Source: Chitinophagaceae bacterium (GTDB taxonomy: Bacteria; Bacteroidota; Bacteroidia; Chitinophagales; Chitinophagaceae). Taken from it: 64,000 bases of DNA. A model generated the notes under the pieces. The model did not search any database. It worked only from the letters and a program-made list of their open reading frames with translations, and was not told the origin of the DNA. Location of the stretch: NCBI GenBank assembly GCA_016719815.1, contig JADJYK010000013.1, positions 62,001 through 126,000 on the forward strand, in the 5' to 3' direction. Shown here piece by piece: positions 45,374 to 53,103 of this stretch. The position numbers were made by a program, and so were the translations under genes. The number at the start of each line of letters is the position of its first letter. Position 1 is the first letter of the stretch.

Positions 45374-46613
45374 ATGGCAAAAAATCCATTACACTGTTCA
45401 TTTTGTGGCCGCAGCCGTGATGAGGTTCGTATTCTCATTGCTGGCCAGGAAGGTCATATCTGCGAAAATTGTGTGGACCATGCAAGGGAAATAATAGATC
45501 AGGAACTTTCGGTACGGGACGAAAAGGGCTCTTCCGCTTTTAAACTCACCATCAAGAAGCCTGTAGAAATCAAAAAATTCCTCGACGAATATGCCATCGG
45601 GCAGGATGAAGCTAAGAAAGTGCTGGCTGTTGCCGTTTACAATCACTACAAAAGGTTACAGCATAAATCTGCCGAGAATACCGCCAATGAAGTGGAGATT
45701 GAAAAAAGCAATATCATCATGGTGGGTGAAACCGGTACGGGTAAAACCCTGCTGGCTAAAACCATTGCCCGCCTGCTGAATGTGCCTTTTGCCATGGTGG
45801 ATGCTACCGTATTTACCGAAGCAGGTTATGTGGGCGAAGATGTGGAAAGCATCATCACAAGACTTTTACAGGTATGTAACTACGATGTATCCGCTGCTGA
45901 AAAAAGGTATTGTGTTCATAGATGAGATAGATAAAATTTCAAGAAAAGGCGATAACCCTTCGCTTACCCGTGATATTAAGGAAGGAACGCAGCAGGCATT
46001 GCTGAAGTTGCTCGAAGGAAGCGAAGTGCTGGTACCGCCGCAAGGAGGCAGAAAACATCCCGAGCAAAAAATGATTAAAGTAAATACCAACAACATACTT
46101 TTCATTTGCGGTGGCGCCTTCGACGGTATTGATAAACTCATTGGCCGCCGGGTGCATACCAACACTATCGGCTTTAATGTAGATAAAGATTCGCAGGATG
46201 AGATGAATAAAAACCTGCTGCAGTATGTAAATGCACAAGACCTGAAGGCTTTTGGATTAATACCCGAACTACTGGGCCGTTTACCTGTTATTACACATCT
46301 TGACCCGCTGGATGCAGTAACATTACGGGCTATTCTGACTGAGCCCAAAAATGCACTGATCAAACAATACCAGATTCTGTTTGAACTGGAAGGCATAAAG
46401 CTTACTATCGAAAATGATGTGCTCGACTTTATGGTAGAAAAAGCCATGGAGTATAAATTGGGAGCAAGAGGATTGAGAAGCATTTGCGAAAGCATACTTA
46501 CCGATGCCATGTTTGAAATGCCATCAGCAACAGAATTACAATTTAATCTTGACCTTGAATATGCCAAACGCAAGTTCGACAAGAGCAAAATGAATATACT
46601 GAGAGTGGCGTAA
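45374..46613 (+). CDS. clpX: ATP-dependent Clp protease ATP-binding subunit ClpX (one frameshift)
   Basis: About 412 residues. The N-terminal zinc finger is CSFCGRS and ICENCVDHA. Walker A is MVGETGTGKTLLAKTIA, the pore/GYVGEDVES loop is present, Walker B is IVFIDEIDKISRK and sensor motifs are NILFICGGAFDGI and GARGLRSICESIL. The run of six A at 45900-45905 is one base too long; removal joins VSAAEK to GIVFIDEID. The AAA+ unfoldase recognises tagged substrates and feeds ClpP. A terminator follows. Confidence 0.93.
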
Positions 46614-46637
46614 AACAGAACCTCTGCAAAACATTGT

Positions 46638-46670
46638 ACCCCCCGGCCGTAAGCGTCGGGGGTCTTTCTT
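46638..46670 (+). terminator. Terminator after clpX
   Basis: ACCCCCCG (46638-46645) pairs with CGGGGGT (46657-46663), followed by a T-rich tail at 46664-46674. Confidence 0.7.
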
Positions 46671-46776
46671 TTTCACTATTCATTGAATAATAAGATATTT
46701 GTCACCGGCGCAACGAATGTCCCCGACTGCCACTGTCGGGTTCTTAACTTCAACTATAAACAACAAACTTTTTTTT

Positions 46777-46923
46777 ATGCAGGAACTCATTGAAAAATTA
46801 AAGACAGAAGCCGGTCTAACTGAAGAGCAGGCAAAACAAGCCATCGCCACCATTAAAAATTTTGTAGTAGAAAAATTTCCCATGCTCGAAGGAGCAGTGA
46901 ATAGTGTTTTCGGCGGGGAGTAG
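46777..46923 (+). CDS. Small helical protein, unknown function
   Basis: 48 residues: MQELIEKLKTEAGLTEEQAK, then AIATIKNFVVEKFPMLEGAVNSVFGGE. It looks like three short helices with a flexible GGE end. The ATG at 46777 is preferred because the longer frame upstream is not protein-like. Similar short proteins are seen in Bacteroidota but I do not know a function. It closes the core part; repeats begin right after it. Confidence 0.55.
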   Translation: MQELIEKLKTEAGLTEEQAKQAIATIKNFVVEKFPMLEGAVNSVFGGE

Positions 46924-46960
46924 GATACATTAATTGAAATACATGTTCCTCACTGTTGCA

Positions 46961-47010
46961 GCCTGGCGTCCCTGCTGCACACAAGGCCGGGAGGAGCAGA
47001 CGCCGGCGGG
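46961..47010. repeat. GC-rich ~50 nt imperfect palindrome, copy A
   Basis: Begins CTGGCGTCCCTGCTGCACAC and ends AGCAGACGCCGGCGGG. The ends are complementary (CCGGCGT-like arms) and the centre repeats CTGC/GCAG. Copies B (47127-47176) and C (49387-49437) share the plan. Confidence 0.6.
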
Positions 47011-47126
47011 GAAAAGCCGCCTTCTTACACGCCTTTGGAGAAACCATCTGACATATCGGCTGGGAAACAATATCGCCTGTGAAGGTTAGGTAACCATTTG
47101 GGCAGAAAAAAAACAGCAAGAATATA

Positions 47127-47176
47127 CCGCCGGCGTTCCTCCTGCGCACTGAGCAGGAGGTGGTGACGCCGGCGGG
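47127..47176. repeat. GC-rich ~50 nt imperfect palindrome, copy B
   Basis: CCGCCGGCGTTCCTCCTGCG on the left and AGCAGGAGG...ACGCCGGCGGG on the right. Outer and inner arms pair well. Together with copy A it fills 46924-47225, which has no gene. Confidence 0.65.
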
Positions 47177-47225
47177 AAAAAATCATGGCCACTTACGGAT
47201 ATGCTTACAATTTCATTTTGTTGTT

Positions 47226-47654
47226 CTAATCTATTCCAATTTTTATTTCACAACTTTTCAAAGTTTCTTTTTCCCATATTCTTTTATATTCCAATCGCAT
47301 CATTTCGATTCCTTTTTTCATAACCTTAAAGTGAAGTACCTGTTGCACGGGCAACCCGGGGGCTGGCGCTTCTGTTACAGGGTTTGTAAATTTTAAGCTA
47401 TCAGGGTTAAGTTGCTGCAGGAGCTGAGATGAATCTTTCAGCAGCCACTGATACCCGCTACCCGGAACAGCCTCCAGTCTTATTTCAAGAATGGAACCAG
47501 TTTTTGTATTTATTTTATCCTGGCATCCCTCAATTTTAAGAGTGTCATTCATTGGAGTTTTCAGACTATTCGAATTCCCGTTGTTAATGTTGCATGCAAT
47601 TGTAAAAAATAAAAAAATGGTAATACAAGACCTTTCCAGAATATTTACACTCAT
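47226..47654 (-). CDS. Chagasin-like cysteine-protease inhibitor (I42 family)
   Basis: 142 residues. The N-terminus (ERSCITIFLFFTIACNIN) looks like a signal peptide ending in a lipobox-type Cys, so a lipoprotein is likely. The I42 loops are recognisable: GSILEIRLEAVPGSGYQWLL (chagasin loop NPTTGYxW appears as VPGSGYQW), VLHFKVMKKGIEMMRLEYKRIW (conserved Leu-x-Tyr and RPW-like KRIW) and an Ig-like beta pattern. Chagasin-family inhibitors block papain-type proteases. The gene lies 59 bases downstream of a papain-family gene on the same strand, so a protease-inhibitor pair is inferred. Confidence 0.72.
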   Translation of the reverse strand: MSVNILERSCITIFLFFTIACNINNGNSNSLKTPMNDTLKIEGCQDKINTKTGSILEIRLEAVPGSGYQWLLKDSSQLLQQLNPDSLKFTNPVTEAPAPGLPVQQVLHFKVMKKGIEMMRLEYKRIWEKETLKSCEIKIGID

Positions 47655-47713
47655 AACATCAGGTGTTTAGTATGCAGACATAATTTTATTTAGAACATTC
47701 TGTTCATCTAAAA

Positions 47714-48815
47714 TCAAGGGTTCGGATGAACAAAGTAATTATAATATCCAATATTACATTGATTATATCCTACCCACGCATAACCATTAAATCCCCATCC
47801 TGTATTCCATGAATTTTTAATCAGCCAGGCCTGATAGGGTTCATACCAACCAACAATTGTTACTGCATGGTCAATATTACCCCAGCCTCCGGAATTCGGA
47901 TATCCATTGTAAACCCCGCCTGAATAACTGTAGAATGAACCGATACCTGCTTTCATATATGTAGTCACTGCACCGTACAGGGTGATGTAATATTTAATCC
48001 ATTCGTTACGGTAAGAACCAGCGTAATTTGGAACCCGTCCCCATGTATACGCTTTTTTATAAACGCCCTTGTTTAAAGAAGGTCCGCTGGTGGCAGTATA
48101 AGGATAGAGTCCCTCGCTTGCAACGCCGCGGCATAACAGGTAACCCATAGCGCAGTCGGTCCAGCCACCATTACAACTGCCGCAATCAGAACTGTTGCAA
48201 AAATAATTTTTTGAATTTGCCAATATATCCTGTTCTGATACATCAAGAACTCCGCCATAGAAGAAATTATAGGTATGTTCAAAAGCACCAGCAGCAGCGA
48301 ATGCCCAACAACTACCACAACTCTTCTGGTTTCTTGTGGGCACTTTTGCATAAGTAGGCCAATAACCAGCATCAGTCCAGGATGCACCTACACCAATTGT
48401 AGAAGTAGAAGGCTGTTTGTTGCTGCCTTTTCCTCCGGCATCAAGACTGGCACCTGATATTTTTTTATCCGCTTTTAATTTATCAGAAATCTGTTTTTCG
48501 TTCTTTTTGTTTTCGTTGTCTTGCTTATCTGCTTCTGCATCATTAGGCGCACCGCTAATGCCGTGCAAACTTTTTTTATCTTCTAGATTATTAATGTCCG
48601 GATTAGCGGAAATGTCAAATGTTGCATCATTTTTAAGTTCGGCTTTAGCTTTTGCAAATTCAGCCTTGCCTTTCCCGGTCAGCTTTTTTTCCTCATTGTC
48701 TTTCTGTGCCTGAGTTTTTTTTGCCCTTTGCACCATCATTCTTAGGGTCGCCCTGTGTGAAACCGGTTAAGCAAGCGAAACTGAATGCGAAAAAAAACAA
48801 TAATTTTAGTTTCAT
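47714..48815 (-). CDS. Secreted papain-family (C1A) cysteine protease (one frameshift)
   Basis: About 366 residues. The start is the ATG at 48815: signal peptide MKLKLLFFFAFSFACLTGFTQ. The run of eight T at 48715-48722 is one base too long; correcting it joins NDGAKGKK to TQAQKDNEEKK. A charged, low-complexity stretch of about 100 residues (Lys/Asp/Glu) replaces the usual I29 propeptide. The catalytic domain shows VPTRNQKSCGSCWAFAAAGAF (oxyanion Gln and Cys), DCGSCNGGWTD, NIDHAVTIVGWYEP (His) and WLIKNSWNTGWGFNGYAWV (Asn). It is predicted to be exported, followed by its likely inhibitor. Confidence 0.85.
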
Positions 48816-49029
48816 AACAATAATTTTTAAATGGTTTTGAATTTTTTATCTGGTTTTAATTTCATTGAGTTAATTACCATACGCAATAGTTTAAGTTAAA
48901 AAATAGATTTTGACCTTGTTTTGCCATATAACGAGCCATGAAAAAATTATTAATGGCCTGATCCGCTATACTGATTTTACTATTTAAGTTAGCTGATTTT
49001 AAAAGCTCATGTTATGATTTTGTCAACGT

Positions 49030-49350
49030 AATAACATGATTTTCGTCAGCTTCTTCCGGGTACCAAAGTTTTACTCCAGTCCGTGGGTGCCGGTGTCTCC
49101 CACTTTCTTTATGAGATCATGCCAGTTTTTTATCGTTATTGGCCATAAGGGAAACGATCATGACCCGGTCGGGGAAAAGCCGGACACATAAGGCAATTTC
49201 TTTTAAGTTTTTGTCCGCGGCCGGTCGCTGATGAGTTTGATGTTGTTGACCCCATGACCCGCTGCCCGACATAGTCCAGGGCGGAATATCTTAGGACACA
49301 CTCTTTGCCTGCGGGATAGGGGCCAGGCCACACTGCCCCGGCCAATCAAT
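49030..49350 (-). pseudogene. Decayed preA (dihydropyrimidine dehydrogenase) fragment
   Basis: Reading across frames on the minus strand gives LAGAVW, GVNNIKLISDRP, DKNLKEIALCVRLFPDRVMI, VSLMANNDKK and WHDLIKKVGDTGTHGLE. These follow the order of a conserved stretch of PreA (NIELISDRxLxxNLKEI...FPDxxxIASIM...WxxLxKxxEDxGADGLEL). Three or more frameshifts and stops break it, and both ends of the gene are missing. No intact copy lies in the window. The rest of 48816-49029 is AT-rich without a gene. Confidence 0.55.
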
Positions 49351-49386
49351 CCCGTTAACCAGTATAAATAATGCTGTAAAGAAGAA

Positions 49387-49437
49387 CCGCCCGGCGATCC
49401 TGCTGCGTACAAGGACTGAACGAGCAAACGCCGACGG
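49387..49437. repeat. GC-rich ~50 nt imperfect palindrome, copy C
   Basis: CCGCCCGGCGATCCTGCTGCG ... GCAAACGCCGACGG (starts and ends only). It is more diverged than copies A and B and directly abuts the double-hairpin repeat at 49442. Confidence 0.5.
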
Positions 49438-49441
49438 AAAT

Positions 49442-49588
49442 GCCCCTGAGGGGCGATATTTTGGTAGAGTGAATATTCGTTCCATTTCGTAAACCCCATC
49501 GGGGTGATACTTCTTAATCCTGACGCCCCGTTGGGGCTCACGAATAATCATAATTGATTGTGCTATCAAAATACCGGCCCTACGGGCC
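49442..49588. repeat. Inverted dimer of a ~64 nt double-hairpin repeat
   Basis: Four small hairpins: GCCCCTGAGGGGC (49442-49454), ACCCCATCGGGGT (49493-49505), GCCCCGTTGGGGC (49525-49537) and GGCCCTACGGGCC (49576-49588). Their starts are spaced 51, 32 and 51 bases. The left pair with its spacer (GATATTTTGGTAG ... TTTCGTAA) and the reverse complement of the right pair (GGTATTTTGATAG ... TTCGTGAG) are copies of one unit, so the whole is a head-to-head dimer with a 19-base centre. Confidence 0.7.
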
Positions 49589-49714
49589 TGAGCACAACTA
49601 AAGCGGATAGCTATCTTGTAAGAAGGCTTGATTTATGAAAGTGCCACCACCTCTTCACACCCGGCTATTTTCACCCGCCTGCAAAGGGGAAGACAATAAA
49701 CCACAAAAGCCGCC

Positions 49715-50468
49715 TAATCACCAACTTCTTTTCCTGTCTTATCGATTTTAAATTTTCTTCCGCCTGATTTTACTTGTGCTACACCGTTAAAAAAAGAGCC
49801 TGCTTCGTCATATTGAAACGGGATGACCTCTTTTCCAGTCTTATCAATAAAACCATACTTGTTATTGAGCTTTGCACAGGCGAGGTCTTCCCGAAAACCA
49901 GATGCATAGTCATATTTAAAAGGCAGAATTACTTTCCCGGTATTGATATCAATAAAACCTGTTTTATCATTTAGCTCAACAGGGACCAGCCCTTCTGTAT
50001 AACTCCAGATATTATCATACTTTAACGGAACGGTTTCCTTACCCCTTGACCGATGATACCAATTTTGTCATTCAATTTTACTTTATAGAAACCTTTGATG
50101 CAATATTCAACTTCATCATATTTTGGAACAGTAACGATTTTACCTTTGGTGTCAATAAAACCATATTTTTCATTTTTTTCTACCCTGAAAAGATTCAAAT
50201 CTGCAAGAAAGCCAACCGATTCATATACAACCGGAACAATTTCTTTACCCGTTTTATCTATATACCCGGATTTATCGTTTTTTGTCACATAGGCAAACCC
50301 TTCTTTCATAAAAGCCAAAACAAAATCATATTTCGCAGGGATGATAATTTTTCCCACTTCATCCTTAAAGCCAGACTTTCCATTCTCTGAAAATACTTTT
50401 AAATCCTGCGCATTTAATAAGGGCAATGCAAGAAAAGTCAGGCATATGGCTAAAAACAGTTGTTTCAT
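49715..50468 (-). CDS. Secreted WG-repeat protein (one frameshift)
   Basis: About 251 residues with a signal peptide (MKQLFLAICLTFLALPLLNAQ, ATG at 50468). It consists of seven or so WG-type repeats, e.g. KSGFKDEVGKIIIPAKYD, KSGYIDKTGKEIVPVVYE, KYGFIDTKGKIVTVPKYDEV and KYGFIDKTGKEVIPFQYDEA. The run of four C at 50042-50045 is one base short; restoring it joins GIIGQGG to KETVPLKYDNIWSY. WG-repeat (KWG) proteins are beta-rich and extracytoplasmic in Bacteroidota; their role is not settled. Confidence 0.75.
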
Positions 50469-51022
50469 TTCTGTATATTTTAATGAATAAGCATTCACAC
50501 CTCATCAAATATAAGGTTTTGCCAGCTGCTTATACTGAGTGTTGTTATAAAATAAGCGATATGGCTTTGAGTCATCCGGTATCCACACTGCGCACCCCGC
50601 ATATAACAAGACCGTGAAGAAGAGATACTATCGGTAAAAATTTATTCCCCGTTGTGTTGCTTTTCCCGGAACACAAACAATGGATAAATGAATTAGAAAA
50701 TATTACTACGATAGTTTAAGCATATTATGCCCATGATGTTCCGATGTATTAAAATATGGGAACATCATAGGGACAATATCGGAACATCATCGGAACATCC
50801 TGCCTTATTTTGGTGAAATAGACACATCTTTTCCGAAAGTTTCTACGGCGATGCGGAGATACTGTATAAAAGGTTCAGCTTTAAAAATGAGAGTTAAATG
50901 GACGAAGCAGGCGGTATAACAAACAATTTCTCTCCATAGCTGTGGCATACCTGATACTCCGCTTAAGGCCAGGAGGATGAGCCCCCGGTAGAAAATAGTG
51001 GAATAAAATCAGTTACCACTTG
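50469..51022. other. Gene-poor gap with repeated GGAACATC words
   Basis: No ORF in this 554-base gap is convincing. The one pattern is at 50733-50800: ATGATGTTCC (50733-50742), GGAACATCAT (50759-50768), GGAACATCAT (50781-50790) and GGAACATCC (50792-50800). The first is the inverted form, so the region holds one inverted and two tandem copies. It lies downstream of the GH cluster on that cluster's strand, so it is not an obvious promoter region. Confidence 0.5.
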
Positions 51023-51969
51023 TTACATATCTGGCAATAAACTGGCGGGCAATTCGCCCCACTCCTTAATTACACTGTCTTTCCATTTACCTTTTGAAGA
51101 GGCGGCAGGCTCCAGCACCGAGCAGGTTTCTTTTTTATCAGATACCGACCAGGCCACCCAGCTTAGTTTGCGGGTATCCATCCAGTCCGCAAAGGCTTTC
51201 CATTCGGCATGGTCTATCGGGCCATCGCCGCTGGCTTCCATACCCGCACATTCTGATACAAATACCGGCAACCCTTTTTGGATGGCCTCATCCGTTCTGT
51301 CACGCAGCCATTGCTTATGGGTACCTGCATAAAAGTGCATGGTGTACATGAGGTTATCATAACCGGTAATCGGGTCGGCGGCAGGCAGGTGTATGTCCTG
51401 GTCCCAGCGGGGAGAACCTACGAGTATGATATTGTCGGGGTCGTGGGCCCGGATGGCCTTAATTACTTCAAGAGAATAGGCTTTTACTTCGGGCCATGTC
51501 TCATAATCCGGCTCATTAAACAGTTCATAAATAATATTTGGCTGATGCCCGTATTGTTTTGCCATCATAGAAAAAATTCAACGGCCTGTGGCTGGTGTAT
51601 GTTATGGTCGTGCCAGTCAATAATCACATACACACCTTCTTTGATGCAGGCATCAATTACCTTCTTCATCAGCTTTACGGATGTTTCCGGGCTTTTTAAA
51701 TAACCACTGTCGTTTAATTCAATACCCATGGATGCACGGACAACGGTGCAGTTCCATTTGGTTACCAGTTCGTGTACGGCTCCTTTGTTATAAAACCGTG
51801 GCCACAGGTTGTGCCAGCCAAAACTCATACCATGCAGCACAACGGGCTGTTCTTTACTGTTTACCAACTGTGTTCCCCTTACTTTCAATTGGCCATTTTC
51901 TTTTACGGGCTGTGCCAGTGAAACAAAAAAAGCTGCTATCAATACAATAGCTACTGATATCTTTTTCAT
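51023..51969 (-). CDS. GH5 endo-beta-1,4-glucanase, GH5_2-like (one frameshift)
   Basis: About 315 residues with a signal peptide (MKKISVAIVLIAAFFVSLAQ). GH5_2-like motifs: LHGMSFGWHNLWPRFYN, VVRASMGIE, VIIDWHDHN, NIIYELFNEPDYETW (acid/base Glu) and GLPVFVSECAGMEASGDGPID (nucleophile Glu). The run of six A at 51571-51576 is one base short; restoring it joins AVEFFS to MMAKQYG. Retaining enzyme of the periplasm or surface, for cellulose, glucomannan or related glucans. It overlaps the GH26 gene by four bases (translational coupling). Confidence 0.85.
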
Positions 51970-53093
51970 CTTCTGTAAATTTTTTTCAAATCATTTTCAA
52001 ATAATGTGTATGGACTGTTATAAAACGCAATAAAGTTATTTGCTGAAACCTGCCCGGGAAAAGGAGCATAGTAATGTGTGGGGCTTTTGCTGTCGTTTCG
52101 CCATACCAATACATAACACAAGTTCAGGTTACTGCGTTGCAGTGTCGTCAGCAATACTTCTGTCCACCATTTTTCATTGGGAATACTTTCCAAACCAGTT
52201 TCCGTAAAGGCGGGCAGTTTATTATTCCTGGCTGCAAAGTCTGACATAATTTTCAGGCGTTGGTATCCCTGTTCAAGGTTGTATTTCCCATAGCGTCCAA
52301 AGTCGGCATAATCATCCATGCCCACCATGTCTACCCATTCATTTCCCGGATAACGTTCTGTGTATTCTTCTTCGCTGTTAAAATTACAGTCAGGCGAAAA
52401 AGCATAAATGAAATTATGTACCTGCAATGAGTCCCGCAGGTATGAAACGGTAAACTGCCAGAGCTTTTTAAACTCATCCGGAGTACAATGATTTCCTCCC
52501 CACCAGAACCATTTGCCTTCCATCTCATGATAGGGACGAAAAATCATGGGTACCCGTTTACCATCCTTTCCCTTTGAACTTTTTGCCAGGTCAGCAATCG
52601 TTTTCAAAATAAGTTTGTACTCCTGATGATGCGAACGACCGGGGATAATATACTTTACAGCAGGCTTTGAAACGGTATCTACCCAATAAAAACCGCCAGA
52701 GGAAACAGGATTGGAAAAATGCCAGGAGACTGTAACCACCCCACCCCTATTATAAGTGTCAGTAATTATTTTACGCAGTTTGCTTTTTTCTTTTTCGATA
52801 GCCGCTTCGGGCCTTCCGGATAAACCTCCAAAATCAACACCGATAACAGCTGGATGCGAACCGGTGACAGATTTTACATCGCTCCTGTTCGTCTCACCTG
52901 TCCACCCATGCCCGTATTCTGTTGCATGCTGATGACCAAAGAGAATATGCTGCTGCGAAAGCTGGTGCAGATTTTTATACAACGCTTTTGTTTCTTTGGT
53001 TGCGTTTTTATCAATCAAATAATTTCCATTCTGAGCCGCACAAAAAAATTGCGAACTCAGCAAAAGAAATAGAATACTAATTTTTTGCATCAT
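51966..53093 (-). CDS. GH26 beta-mannanase
   Basis: 375 residues with a signal peptide (MMQKISILFLLLSSQFFCAA). Catalytic residues by motif: FRPYHEMEGKWFWWGG (acid/base Glu190) and LPAFTETGLESIP (nucleophile Glu298). VDFGGLSGRPEAAIE and DMVGMDDYADF are also family-like. GH26 enzymes cut beta-1,4-mannan and galactomannan/glucomannan backbones. It is upstream of the GH5 gene and both genes are on the same strand. Confidence 0.9.
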   Translation of the reverse strand: MMQKISILFLLLSSQFFCAAQNGNYLIDKNATKETKALYKNLHQLSQQHILFGHQHATEYGHGWTGETNRSDVKSVTGSHPAVIGVDFGGLSGRPEAAIEKEKSKLRKIITDTYNRGGVVTVSWHFSNPVSSGGFYWVDTVSKPAVKYIIPGRSHHQEYKLILKTIADLAKSSKGKDGKRVPMIFRPYHEMEGKWFWWGGNHCTPDEFKKLWQFTVSYLRDSLQVHNFIYAFSPDCNFNSEEEYTERYPGNEWVDMVGMDDYADFGRYGKYNLEQGYQRLKIMSDFAARNNKLPAFTETGLESIPNEKWWTEVLLTTLQRSNLNLCYVLVWRNDSKSPTHYYAPFPGQVSANNFIAFYNSPYTLFENDLKKIYRR

Positions 53094-53103
53094 CCTGTAT
53101 GCG

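Noticed and set aside
45860..45960. Programmed frameshift in clpX
   Set aside because: The same type of break occurs in about 20 unrelated genes in both directions and there is no slippery-site plus stimulator pattern shared by them. Sequence error explains all.
49203..49541. A 112-residue minus-strand ORF across the hairpin repeats
   Set aside because: It reads through repeat stems and only partly through the preA relic; the sequence resembles no single family.
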